A stretch of DNA of 10,107 bases, from NCBI GenBank assembly GCA_947482805.1, contig CANKLK010000077.1, forward strand, positions 1 to 10,107, read 5' to 3'. Shown in pieces: positions 1 through 8,282 of the stretch. Both the position numbers and the translations under genes were made by a program. Position 1 is the stretch's first letter. Every line of letters starts with the position of its first letter. Under the pieces are notes generated by a model, which had not been told where the DNA came from, did not search any database, and saw only the letters and a program-made list of their open reading frames with translations. This DNA comes from Flavobacteriaceae bacterium (GTDB lineage: Bacteria > Bacteroidota > Bacteroidia > Flavobacteriales > Flavobacteriaceae).

Positions 1-436
1 GTATATCTTTGTAATGATTCCGAATAATTTGTGATTGATGCAAATAAGGCATAAATAAAGAACGTATGGCTTCGGAATGATCATTTGTGTTAATATTCAA
101 ATCTACCTGAAGGATAAGATTTTTAATTTTATAGTTGCATTCTACCATCAACTTTAACATCAATGCTGATTCTTCTAGTCGGGAACGAGTTATCCCAAAG
201 TTGAAAGTTTTATAGCCTTGCTCATTAAATATTTTTGGAACCAAATGATTGTTGATGCGGGAAGAACCTAGGAAAATAACATCATAATTTTTATCTTTTG
301 AATTGTATAGGTAACTTATTTTATTTCGGTCATCATTTTGCTTGTAAACAAAAGTATAAAATACGTCAAGCAATGCCATTGTTAGGATGAGTATCATCAG
401 GACTTTTACTATGAAGATTACAAACTTTTTACTCAT
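1..436 (-). CDS. SGNH/GDSL-like membrane-anchored protein, partial (C-terminus off the left edge)
   Basis: I translated this partial gene by hand; 145 residues are visible and the frame is still open at position 1. The protein starts MSKKFVIF, has one hydrophobic segment at about residues 5-30 (signal anchor), then a soluble part facing the periplasm. Residues 52-60 read DVIFLGSSR, which fits the block-I nucleophile region of SGNH-type proteins (GSS replacing GDS). FNFGITRSR (78-86) and LILQVDLN (107-114) look like the following strand and turn blocks. The ATG at 436 is the only sensible start, because the frame upstream meets a TGA with no alternative start codon. It lies 72 nt after the MBOAT stop, and such pairs (AlgI with AlgJ/AlgX-like partners) usually O-acylate exported polysaccharides. 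The catalytic Asp-His dyad, expected near the C-terminus, is outside the window. The pairing and role are inferred; the SGNH call is moderately sure. Confidence 0.75.
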   Translation of the reverse strand, partial: MSKKFVIFIVKVLMILILTMALLDVFYTFVYKQNDDRNKISYLYNSKDKNYDVIFLGSSRINNHLVPKIFNEQGYKTFNFGITRSRLEESALMLKLMVECNYKIKNLILQVDLNINTNDHSEAIRSLFMPYLHQSQIIRNHYKDI

Positions 437-440
437 GGTT

Positions 441-509
441 TTAAAATTGATTTTTTTGGAATTGTTTCACCAGTTCGCTGGCGCTCGTGTCGTGAATCTT
501 CGATTTCAT
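441..509 (-). CDS. possible 22-residue micro-ORF between the MBOAT and SGNH genes
   Basis: The ATG overlaps the MBOAT stop as TGATG (the shared A is the complement of position 509). The frame runs 22 codons to a TAA, which ends 4 nt before the SGNH gene's ATG. The peptide begins MKSKIHDTSASE, ends LVKQFQKNQF, is polar, and has no membrane segment or motif I recognise. The middle codons (ACG AGC GCC AGC GAA CTG GTG) are more G+C-rich than the neighbouring genes. The same bases can fold into a 6-bp hairpin (468-473 with 478-483, one G-U pair, 4-nt loop). It may therefore be a structured or coupling spacer and not a translated gene. The 1-nt overlap and 4-nt gap are the only support for translation. 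Confidence 0.3.
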   Translation of the reverse strand: MKSKIHDTSASELVKQFQKNQF

Positions 510-1942
510 CAGAATTGGAAATAAATAAATTCCTTATAATCCGAAAATACTCCCAAAGCCACAATTGCACCCAAGCATAAGCCTAATTTCAGCCAACTAT
601 ATTTTCCGGAAATTGGTTCTATTTTGGTTCGGCTATTCCATTCGACAATTACAAATAAAAGCAATAGTAACAAAAGCTCATTACTATAGCGTTCGATACT
701 GAAATATTGCTCTGAAAAACGCATGTCGGTTACCATTCGTTTGATGTACAATAAAGCATCATTAATTGTTTTTGCCCTGAAAAATATCCAGGCGAAACAA
801 GTCATTATAAATGTTATGAGAATATTAGAAATAATTCTGAGCGACGAAAAATTTAAGCCTAATTTAAACTCTTCTATATTATTTCGGTTTCTATTTAATA
901 ACAACAAGGGTATAAAATAAAGTGCATTGATAAATCCCCATGCGATAAATGTCCAACTAGCACCATGCCAAAATCCACTAACCAAAAAAATTATAAAAGT
1001 GTTTCTGATCTTAAACCATTTTGAGCCTTTGCTTCCACCAATTGGAATGTATAAATAATCGCGAAACCATGTCGTTAACGAAATGTGCCAACGTCGCCAA
1101 AATTCGGCGATATCTCTTGAAAAATAAGGATAATTGAAGTTTTTCAATAAATCAATCCCAAAGAGTTTTGAAGTTCCTAATGCAATATCGGAATATCCTG
1201 AAAAATCGCCATAGATTTGGAAAGCAAAATAAACCGCGCCCAAAATCAGCGACAGTGAATTCATCGAATTGTAATGATTGAAAATTTCGTTAGCGTAGTT
1301 TGCGCAAGTATCAGCAATAACCACTTTTTTTACCAAACCCCAAATGATTTGGTAGATTCCTTCTTTTGCCTTTTCAAAATTGAATTCTCTTTTTACTTTT
1401 AATTGCGGCAAAAGATGGGTAGCTCTTTCAATTGGACCGGCAACCAGCAAAGGGAAATAGCTCACGAATAATGAATAATCTACAAAATTGTGTTCGGCTT
1501 TAATGCGTTTAAAATAAATATCGATGATGTAAGATAAACCGTGAAAAGTGTAAAATGATATTCCAACAGGAAGTATTAATTTTAGTAAATAGGGATTTAA
1601 ATGAAACCCAAAACCGTTTATCAAATCGGTAAACGAACTAATAAAAAAATCATAATATTTAAAAATTCCAAGAAAGCCTAGATTAAGAATAATAGTCAGC
1701 CAAAGCCATATTTTTCGCGAAGTAGCAGAAACACTGTTTTCAATTTTAAGCGCGGCAAAATAAACTACTATTGTTGAAAAAAGTAACAGAAATAAAAACC
1801 GCAAATCCCAACACGAATAAAAATAATAACTTGCTAGTATAAGAATATAGTTTTGAGAAGTCTTTGATTTATTTGGCATGAACCAATACAACAGAAAAAC
1901 TATTGGCAAGAATATAGCAAAATTTAGCGAATTGAAAAACAT
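509..1942 (-). CDS. MBOAT family membrane O-acyltransferase (AlgI/DltB-like)
   Basis: This is a polytopic inner-membrane acyltransferase of 477 residues, the usual length for AlgI/DltB-type MBOATs. It starts MFFNSLNFAIFLPIVF and ends FIYFQF, both typical of the family. Visible landmarks are LPVGISFYTFHGLSY (124-138), FPLLVAGPIERA (163-174), YGDFSGYSDIALG (244-256), FWRRWHISLTTWFRDY (281-296) and the IPIGG that follows. The second conserved histidine, H326 in GFWHGASW (323-330), is the catalytic His by family knowledge; H286 is the other invariant one. These enzymes move an acyl group, often acetyl, across the membrane onto a glycan or teichoic acid; the acceptor here cannot be told from sequence. 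The SGNH-like gene directly downstream is the likely partner. No TAnnTTTG box is visible in the 74-nt gap upstream, which instead holds an inverted repeat, so it may be read from the LOG gene. Confidence 0.95.
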   Translation of the reverse strand: MFFNSLNFAIFLPIVFLLYWFMPNKSKTSQNYILILASYYFYSCWDLRFLFLLLFSTIVVYFAALKIENSVSATSRKIWLWLTIILNLGFLGIFKYYDFFISSFTDLINGFGFHLNPYLLKLILPVGISFYTFHGLSYIIDIYFKRIKAEHNFVDYSLFVSYFPLLVAGPIERATHLLPQLKVKREFNFEKAKEGIYQIIWGLVKKVVIADTCANYANEIFNHYNSMNSLSLILGAVYFAFQIYGDFSGYSDIALGTSKLFGIDLLKNFNYPYFSRDIAEFWRRWHISLTTWFRDYLYIPIGGSKGSKWFKIRNTFIIFLVSGFWHGASWTFIAWGFINALYFIPLLLLNRNRNNIEEFKLGLNFSSLRIISNILITFIMTCFAWIFFRAKTINDALLYIKRMVTDMRFSEQYFSIERYSNELLLLLLLFVIVEWNSRTKIEPISGKYSWLKLGLCLGAIVALGVFSDYKEFIYFQF

Positions 1943-1959
1943 CTTTATAATAAGTTAAA

Positions 1960-2005
1960 CCACAAATTACACGAATTAATTAGTCGAAATTAGTGTAATT
2001 TGTGG
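1960..2005. repeat. 13-bp perfect inverted repeat with 20-nt loop, intergenic
   Basis: The left arm at 1960-1972 (ccacaaattacac) and the right arm at 1993-2005 (gtgtaatttgtgg) are exact reverse complements around a 20-nt A+T-rich loop, which itself has a weak aatt pairing. It fills most of the gap between the LOG-family stop and the MBOAT start. No strong T-run follows on the minus strand, so it is not a textbook terminator. It resembles the dispersed hairpin repeats I recall from flavobacterial intergenic regions. It could act as an mRNA stabiliser or attenuator between the two genes. Confidence 0.75.
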
Positions 2006-2016
2006 CAAAATAGCTA

Positions 2017-2742
2017 TTAGAAGTTAGGGCTTAGGTTGTATTTTTTGTAGAAATCATCTAAGGCTTTAACTACTTCATCTTCGGTATCCACAATTTTGAT
2101 GAGGTTCATGTCTTCCGAATGAACTGTTTTTTCTTTTTCTATTAAAACAGTATTTATCCAGTCAATCAAACCAGACCAAAAATCAGTTCCTACGAGTATT
2201 ATTGGAAATTTTCCAATCTTTTTAGTTTGAATTAAAGTAATCGCTTCAAATAATTCGTCTAAAGTTCCGAAACCGCCAGGCATTACTACAAACCCTTGCG
2301 AATATTTAACAAACATCACTTTACGAACAAAGAAATAATCAAAATTCAGATTTTTGTCTTTGTCGATATACGGATTGTGATGCTGTTCAAAAGGTAATTC
2401 AATATTTAAACCTACCGATGTTCCATCACCGTTATGAGCTCCTTTATTTCCGGCTTCCATGATTCCCGGACCACCGCCCGTGATAACACCATAACCGGCT
2501 TTACTTATTTTATAGGCAATTTTTTCTGCAAGCAAATAGTATTTGTTATCAGGTTTTATTCGTGCTGAACCAAAAATAGAAACACAAGGGCCAATGCGCG
2601 CCATGCTTTCGTAACCATTCACAAACTCGGACATGATTTTAAAAATTGCCCAAGAGTCATTGGTCCTTATTTCGTTCCAGGTTTTCTGTTTTAATTTTTC
2701 CTGGATTTTATCCTCTTCATTTACAAAATCTTCTTTCATCAT
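2017..2742 (-). CDS. LOG-family nucleotide 5'-monophosphate nucleosidase-like protein (TIGR00730)
   Basis: This is a Rossmann-fold cytosolic protein of 241 residues, in the longer subgroup of the family formerly called lysine decarboxylase-like. GGGPGIMEA at 89-97 and PGGFGTLDE at 155-163 are the signature phosphate-binding and catalytic motifs (PGGxGTxxE), with R140-K141 just before the second. Characterised members hydrolyse the N-glycosidic bond of nucleoside 5'-monophosphates, including cytokinin ribotides (LOG) or ordinary purine and pyrimidine nucleotides (PpnN). Substrate preference cannot be read from sequence, and cytokinin production is not implied. The N-terminal 45 or so residues are a charged helical extension. 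The start is one of two adjacent ATGs (2742 or 2739). It lies 40 nt after uvrA on the same strand, with an A+T-rich leader and no clear promoter, so co-transcription with uvrA is likely. Confidence 0.93.
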   Translation of the reverse strand: MMKEDFVNEEDKIQEKLKQKTWNEIRTNDSWAIFKIMSEFVNGYESMARIGPCVSIFGSARIKPDNKYYLLAEKIAYKISKAGYGVITGGGPGIMEAGNKGAHNGDGTSVGLNIELPFEQHHNPYIDKDKNLNFDYFFVRKVMFVKYSQGFVVMPGGFGTLDELFEAITLIQTKKIGKFPIILVGTDFWSGLIDWINTVLIEKEKTVHSEDMNLIKIVDTEDEVVKALDDFYKKYNLSPNF

Positions 2743-2782
2743 TTATATATTTTATTCTTATTTTAAGATTTAAAAAAACGCG

Positions 2783-5614
2783 CTAAACTAATTCTTTTTT
2801 TAAAAACTCAGCCGTATAGCTTTTCTTATTCTTTATGATTTCTTCCGGAGTTCCTTTGGCAACGATTTCGCCGCCGGCTTTACCACCTTCAGGACCAATG
2901 TCAATGATGTAATCGGCTAATTTTATCACATCCATATTGTGTTCAATAATCAAAACGGAATTGCCTTTATCAACCAATTTGTTTATTACATCCATCAAAA
3001 CACGAATATCTTCAAAATGCAAACCCGTTGTAGGTTCATCCATGATATAAAAGGTGTTTCCAGTATCTTTCTTGGATAATTCGGCAGCTAATTTTATACG
3101 TTGTGCTTCACCACCTGAAAGTGTTGTGCTTTGTTGTCCCAAAGTAATATATCCTAGACCAACATCTTGTATCGTTTTTACTTTACGATAGATTTTCGGA
3201 ATGTTTTCAAAAAATGGAACCGCTTCATCAACGGTCATATTCAACACATCCGAAATAGATTTCCCTTTATATCTGATTTCCAAAGTTTCTCTGTTAAAAC
3301 GCTTGCCCTGACAGGTTTCACATTCTACATAAACATCTGGAAGGAAACTCATTTCAATAGTTCTAACACCCGATCCTTCACAGGTTTCACATCTTCCACC
3401 GGAAACATTAAAACTAAATCGACCTGCTTTATAACCGCGAATCATGGCTTCAGGAGTCATCGTGTACAAACTTCTGATTTCCGAAAAAACATCAGTATAG
3501 GTTGCAGGATTACTTCTTGGAGTCCTGCCTATGGGACTTTGGTCGATGTCGATTACTTTATCAATATGTTCTAAACCTTCTACTTTTTTATACGGTTGTG
3601 GTTTTTTGACGCCATTAAAATAATAGGCATTCAAAATAGGATACAGCGTTTCATTAATTAAAGTTGATTTTCCACTTCCCGAAACTCCAGTTACGCAAAT
3701 CAGTTTTCCTAATGGCAATTCTATGGAAACATTTTTTAGGTTATTACCCGTTGCGCCTGTTAGTTTTATAAATTTTCCATTGCCTTCGCGACGTTTTTTT
3801 GGAACCTCTATTTTCTTTTCACCATTTAAGTACATGGCTGTCATGGTATGTTCTTTGAGCAATTCGGTGGGTGTGCCTTTGCTGATGATTTCACCACCAA
3901 ATTTTCCGGCTTTAGGACCAATATCAATCACATAATCAGCCCGTTCTATCATGTCTTTGTCGTGCTCTACCACCAAAATCGAATTCCCAATATCGCGCAA
4001 TTGTTCTAATGAATGAATTAGTTTTTCGTTGTCTCTTTGGTGTAGTCCAATACTCGGCTCATCTAAAATATATAATACACCAACCAATTGTGAACCAATT
4101 TGTGTTGCCAATCGAATACGTTGTGCTTCTCCGCCGGAAAGCGATTTGGAACTTCGATTTATTGATAAATAATTCAGACCAACATTTACCAAAAAGCGCA
4201 AACGATCTTTAATTTCTTTTACGATTTCTGTCGCGATGATTTTTTGCTTTTCATTCAGATAATTATCCAAATCTTCAAACCAAGTTGATAATTCCGAAAT
4301 ATCCATAGTAGATAAATCAAAAATATTTTTCTCGTGAATACGGAAATACATGGCTTCTTTTTTCAAACGTGAACCTTGGCATTCGGTACAAGTTACTTCG
4401 TCCATAAACTCTTTCGCCCAACGTTTTATGGAAGTCGATTGACTTTCGTCGTATTGGTTTTTGATGAAATGCGATATGCCTTCGAATTCAATTTTGTATT
4501 CTTTAGTGATACCTAATGTCTTTGATTCTACCGAGAATTTTTCCTTACCACCATGTAAAATAACTTCCATGGCATCTACTGATATTGTTTCTACTGCGTC
4601 TGCTAAAGTGAAGCCGAACTTTTCTCCAATGATTTCCAATTGTTTGAAAATCCACGAACTTTTGTATTCGCCAAGAGGAGCAAAGCCACCATTTTTGATA
4701 GATAATTTTGGATTTGGAATTATCTTTTTTAGATTGATTTCGTGCACGGTTCCTAATCCTTTACAAACTTCACAGGCGCCTTTGGGAGAATTGAACGAAA
4801 ATAAATTTGGCTCCGGATTTTGATAGGATATTCCGGATGTTGGACACATTAAATTCCGACTGAAATAACGCACTTCATTGGTGTCCTGATCTAAAATCAT
4901 CAATACATTTTCGCCATGATACATCGCAGTTTTGATGCTTTCGGTTAGGCGTTTTTCGTTCTCCTCACTATTCTCAATTACCATTCTGTCGATAACAATT
5001 TCAATATCGTGGGTTTTGTAACGATCGAGTTTCATTCCTGGAAGCAAATCCTGGACTTCACCATTGACACGCACTTTTAGAAAACCTTGTTTGGTAATTT
5101 GCTGGAACAATTCGGCATAATGACCTTTTCGTGCACGAATAATTGGCGCCAAAATATTGATGCGTTTTCCTATAAAATTTTTGATAATCAATTCCTTAAT
5201 TTGCTCATCTGAATAGGAAACCATTTTTTCGCCGGTCACATAACTGTAAGCTTCACCGGCACGAGCATACAACAAACGAAGGAAATCGTATATTTCGGTT
5301 ATTGTTCCAACGGTGGAACGCGGACTTTTACTTGTGGTTTTTTGTTCTATAGCAATTACAGGAGACAATCCGTCAATTTTATCAACATCAGGGCGCTCCA
5401 ATCCGCCAAGAAATTGACGTGCATAAGCCGAAAAAGTTTCTATATAACGGCGTTGTCCTTCTGCATAAATGGTATCAAAAGCTAAAGACGATTTTCCCGA
5501 ACCCGATAGCCCAGTAATAACGACCAGTTTTTCTCTTGGAATCGAGATGTCAATATTCTTTAGATTGTGCACACGGGCACCAAGAACTTCAATCGTATTT
5601 TCAGTATTTAGCAT
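2783..5614 (-). CDS. uvrA: UvrABC excinuclease subunit A
   Basis: This is the damage-sensing ABC-type ATPase of nucleotide excision repair, 943 residues and full length. It acts as a dimer that loads UvrB onto damaged DNA. Both nucleotide-binding modules are intact: Walker A GLSGSGKS (35-42) with signature LSGGEAQR (492-499) and Walker B LYILDEPS (514-521), then Walker [10 protein letters not shown] (643-651) with LSGGEAQR (832-839) and FYIMDEPT (855-862). The C-terminal zinc module has all four cysteines (C742, C745, C765, C768), and CTEC is present at 409-412. The first zinc finger reads C257, S260, C281, C284, so one expected cysteine is serine; I believe this occurs in other Bacteroidota UvrA proteins. 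The ATG at 5614 lies 17 nt downstream of a perfect TAnnTTTG box. The LOG-family gene follows after 40 nt. I see no obvious SOS operator. Confidence 0.98.
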   Translation of the reverse strand: MLNTENTIEVLGARVHNLKNIDISIPREKLVVITGLSGSGKSSLAFDTIYAEGQRRYIETFSAYARQFLGGLERPDVDKIDGLSPVIAIEQKTTSKSPRSTVGTITEIYDFLRLLYARAGEAYSYVTGEKMVSYSDEQIKELIIKNFIGKRINILAPIIRARKGHYAELFQQITKQGFLKVRVNGEVQDLLPGMKLDRYKTHDIEIVIDRMVIENSEENEKRLTESIKTAMYHGENVLMILDQDTNEVRYFSRNLMCPTSGISYQNPEPNLFSFNSPKGACEVCKGLGTVHEINLKKIIPNPKLSIKNGGFAPLGEYKSSWIFKQLEIIGEKFGFTLADAVETISVDAMEVILHGGKEKFSVESKTLGITKEYKIEFEGISHFIKNQYDESQSTSIKRWAKEFMDEVTCTECQGSRLKKEAMYFRIHEKNIFDLSTMDISELSTWFEDLDNYLNEKQKIIATEIVKEIKDRLRFLVNVGLNYLSINRSSKSLSGGEAQRIRLATQIGSQLVGVLYILDEPSIGLHQRDNEKLIHSLEQLRDIGNSILVVEHDKDMIERADYVIDIGPKAGKFGGEIISKGTPTELLKEHTMTAMYLNGEKKIEVPKKRREGNGKFIKLTGATGNNLKNVSIELPLGKLICVTGVSGSGKSTLINETLYPILNAYYFNGVKKPQPYKKVEGLEHIDKVIDIDQSPIGRTPRSNPATYTDVFSEIRSLYTMTPEAMIRGYKAGRFSFNVSGGRCETCEGSGVRTIEMSFLPDVYVECETCQGKRFNRETLEIRYKGKSISDVLNMTVDEAVPFFENIPKIYRKVKTIQDVGLGYITLGQQSTTLSGGEAQRIKLAAELSKKDTGNTFYIMDEPTTGLHFEDIRVLMDVINKLVDKGNSVLIIEHNMDVIKLADYIIDIGPEGGKAGGEIVAKGTPEEIIKNKKSYTAEFLKKELV

Positions 5615-5631
5615 AACATTTTTGCAAAACG

Positions 5632-5639
5632 CAAAGGTA
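5632..5639 (-). promoter_or_regulatory. uvrA promoter -7 box (TACCTTTG)
   Basis: The minus-strand sequence TACCTTTG fully matches the Bacteroidota -7 consensus TAnnTTTG and ends 17 nt before the uvrA ATG, which implies a 5' leader of only about 10 nt. No TTG is seen at the usual -33 distance. A 10-bp palindrome, ttttgcaaaa (5620-5629), lies between the box and the start codon; it may be chance in A+T-rich DNA. Confidence 0.6.
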
Positions 5640-5691
5640 GTGTTTTGGCTTGAAAATTTTAGTTGTCAGTTAAGAAGTTATTGTTAGAAAA

Positions 5692-7512
5692 TTAATCAAT
5701 AATCATCTCTTTTAAACGTAGTCGATAATTTTCTAAAATATCAATTTTAGAAAGGAACCCAAAGTATTTTCCTTTATGGATTACAGGTAAGATATATGCG
5801 TTTGTAGTTTCAAATTGTTTTATCACTTTTTCTATTTTGTCTTCCAAAATAATAATCGCTTTTGGTTGGCTTATGACTTCACGCATGGACGAAAACTTTA
5901 CATGATAAGGATTAAAAATAAAGGATTTAACGTCATCATAATCAACTATTCCGACCAAGGATTTATTTTCATCAATAATTGGAATAATTTTTTGATCCGT
6001 TGTCGAAAATATTTCTACAACGCTTTCTACAGAGTTTTCAAGAGTAAGAGTTTTGAAATTTTGCTGAACGAGTTTGTAAATATCAATACTTTGCAAAATA
6101 TTTTTGTCTTTATCACTAGTAAATACATCACCTTTATCTGCCAAAGTTTTGACATCCATAGAGTGTTTTTCAAATTGTTTGGAAACAGCAAAACTTATAG
6201 AGGAAACTATCATTAACGGCACCATCAAATCATAACCACCAGTTATTTCACCGATAAGGAAAATAGCGGTTAGAGGCGCATGAAACAAACCACTCAAGAT
6301 TCCGGCCATGCCCACAATGGTAAAATTCGCAATAGGTAAATGATGTGTAAAATTGAGTAGATTTACCGTTTTGGCAACAAAAAAACCAAGATACGAACCC
6401 ACAAAAAGCGAAGGTGCAAAATTTCCTCCATTTCCACCACTGCCTAAAGTTAATCCTGTTGCAAACGCTTTTAGCAACATTGTTACACCAATAAATGCCA
6501 ATAATACCCATTCGCTGCTTTTGAATGGTTCAAGCATGGTGTTGTCTAACAAAATGTCTGGATTTTCAGAGGTCAATGATTTTATGCTTTCATAACCTTC
6601 ACCAAACAATGTTGGAAAAAAGAAAATTAAAATAGCCAAAATCATAGCGCCAAAGAGTGCTTTTCTGTATCCTTTATTTCTAAAAGTACCAAAAAACTTT
6701 TCTACTTTTTGAAAATTTCGAGCATGATAAATAGAGGCAAATCCGGCTAAAACTCCAAGTAAAATATAGAAAGGTGTATTATGATAATCAAATTTTAAGG
6801 TTTGATCAAAATTTAATATAGTATCGCTGCTTAAAGAAATTTTTGAAATCAAAGCACCTGTTGCAGCGGAAATAATTATCGGAATAAAAGCGGAAATGGA
6901 AACATCGGTCAGGACCACTTCGATAGCAAATAATACACCGGCGATAGGCGCATTAAATGCTGCTCCAATTCCGGCCGCAACACCGCAAGCTAAAAGTAAA
7001 ATTCTATCTTTTTGTGATAGATGGTATTTCTGTGCAAAGTTAGAACCAAATGCAGCGCCTGTAATCACAATTGGACTTTCTAATCCGGCAGAACCACCAA
7101 GTCCAACAGTTAATGAACTGGTTACAATTTGTGCATACATTTGTTTTTTTGGAACAATTCCTCCTTTTTTGGCAACAGCATAAAGTATTTTAGAACTTCC
7201 TTTTTCTAAACTATTGCCTAAAAAATTCCGAATCACAAAAACGGTAAGCAGAATTCCGGCAATGGGAAGCAAACTGTTTATATAAGGTAATTTAAGAAAC
7301 CCATTAATATCATTTGCCCAAAGAAAAATATTGTGGGCAAAACTTTTAAGAATAATTACGGCCAACGAACATGTAATAGCCACAAGCACACTGGCCACAT
7401 AGATAAAATTTCGCTCGCTTAGTCTGTCTTTTAAAAGATAAATTAAATTCTCAGCTCTTCTGAAAATACTTCTGAATATAATTTTAAAATTGGAAGCTTT
7501 AGCCGTCGCCAT
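5692..7512 (-). CDS. ClC-family chloride channel/antiporter with C-terminal CBS pair
   Basis: This is a 606-residue membrane protein of the ClC family: about 440 residues of membrane domain followed by two CBS domains (about 483-535 and 538-600), which in this family usually sense adenine nucleotides. GLESP (143-147) matches the GxExP motif and places the gating glutamate at E145. GNFAP (362-366) matches the GxFxP filter loop, and GSS (105-107) sits where GSGIP is expected. GAAFNAPIAGVLFAIEVV (183-200) is the conserved helix-H region. There, the position of the internal proton glutamate of E. coli ClC (E203) appears to be V199, as in vertebrate channels. The helix-R tyrosine (Y445) appears to be D453 in KHSMDV. 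Passive channel or atypical exchanger cannot be decided from this. It lies 77 nt upstream of uvrA, which has its own promoter; no clear promoter is seen before it. Confidence 0.95.
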   Translation of the reverse strand: MATAKASNFKIIFRSIFRRAENLIYLLKDRLSERNFIYVASVLVAITCSLAVIILKSFAHNIFLWANDINGFLKLPYINSLLPIAGILLTVFVIRNFLGNSLEKGSSKILYAVAKKGGIVPKKQMYAQIVTSSLTVGLGGSAGLESPIVITGAAFGSNFAQKYHLSQKDRILLLACGVAAGIGAAFNAPIAGVLFAIEVVLTDVSISAFIPIIISAATGALISKISLSSDTILNFDQTLKFDYHNTPFYILLGVLAGFASIYHARNFQKVEKFFGTFRNKGYRKALFGAMILAILIFFFPTLFGEGYESIKSLTSENPDILLDNTMLEPFKSSEWVLLAFIGVTMLLKAFATGLTLGSGGNGGNFAPSLFVGSYLGFFVAKTVNLLNFTHHLPIANFTIVGMAGILSGLFHAPLTAIFLIGEITGGYDLMVPLMIVSSISFAVSKQFEKHSMDVKTLADKGDVFTSDKDKNILQSIDIYKLVQQNFKTLTLENSVESVVEIFSTTDQKIIPIIDENKSLVGIVDYDDVKSFIFNPYHVKFSSMREVISQPKAIIILEDKIEKVIKQFETTNAYILPVIHKGKYFGFLSKIDILENYRLRLKEMIID

Positions 7513-7626
7513 TTATTCAAATCTTTAATTTGCTAAAATACTTCATAAAATCTGTATGGAGCAATTTTTATAAAAGATAAATTAACTAATAAAAGAATTA
7601 ATAAAATCATTAGTCGATTTGTGGTT
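7513..7626. other. 114-bp intergenic region between acpH and the ClC gene
   Basis: This is very A+T-rich. On the minus strand, AAGATTTG (7518-7525) is one base from TAnnTTTG but lies only 5 nt from the ClC start codon, so it is doubtful as a promoter. The segment 7609-7624 (attagtcgatttgtgg) matches both ends of the right half of the 1960-2005 inverted repeat, with 11 internal bases missing. A short tggtt/aacca inverted repeat covers the acpH stop codon. I see nothing else. Confidence 0.5.
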
Positions 7627-8217
7627 TTAACCATTAAGTTCTTTTAATTTATAAGCACAATGCTGACGCAATTCATCAAAAAATAAGGTGAATTCATTTT
7701 CAAACTCGATATAGTTTTCAAGTAGTTCAAGAATTGATTCATGCATGTCTACACGGTTCAAGGTCCGATGATCCATATGAAACATAATCATTTGCAAACC
7801 GTCAATGCTGGCATAACTTACCAACCAATTTCTGGCAAACATATACGGAATCATATTTTTGACTTTCTCTGTCAGGATTTCATAATTATCTTTAAGAAGA
7901 TGGTAAAAATCGTCAGCGTAGTCTTCCAGTTTTTCATCGGAATAGGTGTTCCAGTTTTTGGCTAGGAAATGGTCATAGAAAATATCCATAATCACACCCG
8001 AATAATGCCCGTATTTTTCGTGTAAACGGTGTTTGCTTTGCCTATATGTGGGATGCATATCTGTAAAACTATCTATCGAACGATGTAGCAAAATTCCTTT
8101 TTGAATTTCTTCAGGATAAACATCATAACTATGCCCTCGAATACTATCCGCCATAAAGTTCCCGATTTTTAGCAAATCATTGTCGCCGGAAAGATAAATG
8201 TGAGCGAGGAAGTTCAT
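7627..8217 (-). CDS. acpH: acyl carrier protein phosphodiesterase (AcpH/DUF479 family)
   Basis: This enzyme is expected to remove the 4'-phosphopantetheine group from holo-ACP, turning over the prosthetic group in the cytosol. Its 196 residues are close to the 193 of E. coli AcpH, and the conserved blocks follow in order. These are MNFLAHIYLS (1-10), GNFMADSIRG (19-28), LLHRSIDSFTDMHP (43-56), the DIFYDHFLAKNW segment (78-89), and SYASIDGLQ (134-142) before a C-terminal R151. H6, D24, H45, D49, D78, D82 and H83 are candidate metal and active-site residues of this HD-like fold. No ACP or fatty-acid gene is nearby. It is divergent from the glmM-like gene. A near-consensus -7 box (TATATTTA) lies 51 nt upstream, so the 5' leader would carry the inverted copy of the octamer repeats. 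Confidence 0.92.
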   Translation of the reverse strand: MNFLAHIYLSGDNDLLKIGNFMADSIRGHSYDVYPEEIQKGILLHRSIDSFTDMHPTYRQSKHRLHEKYGHYSGVIMDIFYDHFLAKNWNTYSDEKLEDYADDFYHLLKDNYEILTEKVKNMIPYMFARNWLVSYASIDGLQMIMFHMDHRTLNRVDMHESILELLENYIEFENEFTLFFDELRQHCAYKLKELNG

Positions 8218-8229
8218 TGTATAGAGTTT

Positions 8230-8258
8230 CTAAGTGCCTAAGTTACTAAGTAGCTGAG
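8230..8258 (-). repeat. octamer repeat array 1 (inverted orientation)
   Basis: Read on the minus strand, the segment is about 3.5 units of an 8-bp repeat: CTCAGCT, ACTTAGTA, ACTTAGGC, ACTTAG. The units match arrays 2 and 3 but are inverted. Positions 8240-8258 are almost exactly the reverse complement of the last 19 bases around 8346-8364, so a long-range stem is possible. The array lies in the predicted acpH leader. Confidence 0.7.
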
Positions 8259-8268
8259 ATTCTTCTCG

Positions 8269-8276
8269 TAAATATA
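8269..8276 (-). promoter_or_regulatory. candidate acpH -7 box (TATATTTA)
   Basis: On the minus strand TATATTTA matches TAnnTTTG at all fixed positions except the final G. It is 51 nt from the acpH start, giving a leader of about 45 nt that contains repeat array 1. No TTG is seen at -33. This is a weak call. Confidence 0.3.
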
Positions 8277-8282
8277 GAAAAA

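Noticed and set aside
1960..2005. Terminal inverted repeats of an insertion sequence or the right end of a MITE
   Set aside because: There is only a 20-nt loop between the arms, no transposase, and no flanking target duplication that I can see.
2017..2742. Lysine decarboxylase
   Set aside because: This is an old family label. The PGGFGTLDE motif marks a LOG-type nucleotide hydrolase, and no PLP-binding motif is present.
3167..5687. Several plus-strand open frames of 67-135 codons across this stretch
   Set aside because: They lie wholly or mostly opposite uvrA, whose motifs are intact throughout. The peptides have no recognisable motif, and such antisense frames are common shadows of long genes.
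6248..6511. 87-codon minus-strand open frame inside the ClC gene in another frame
   Set aside because: It overlaps the conserved filter region of the ClC protein, and its Cys/Trp-rich composition is typical of an off-frame reading.
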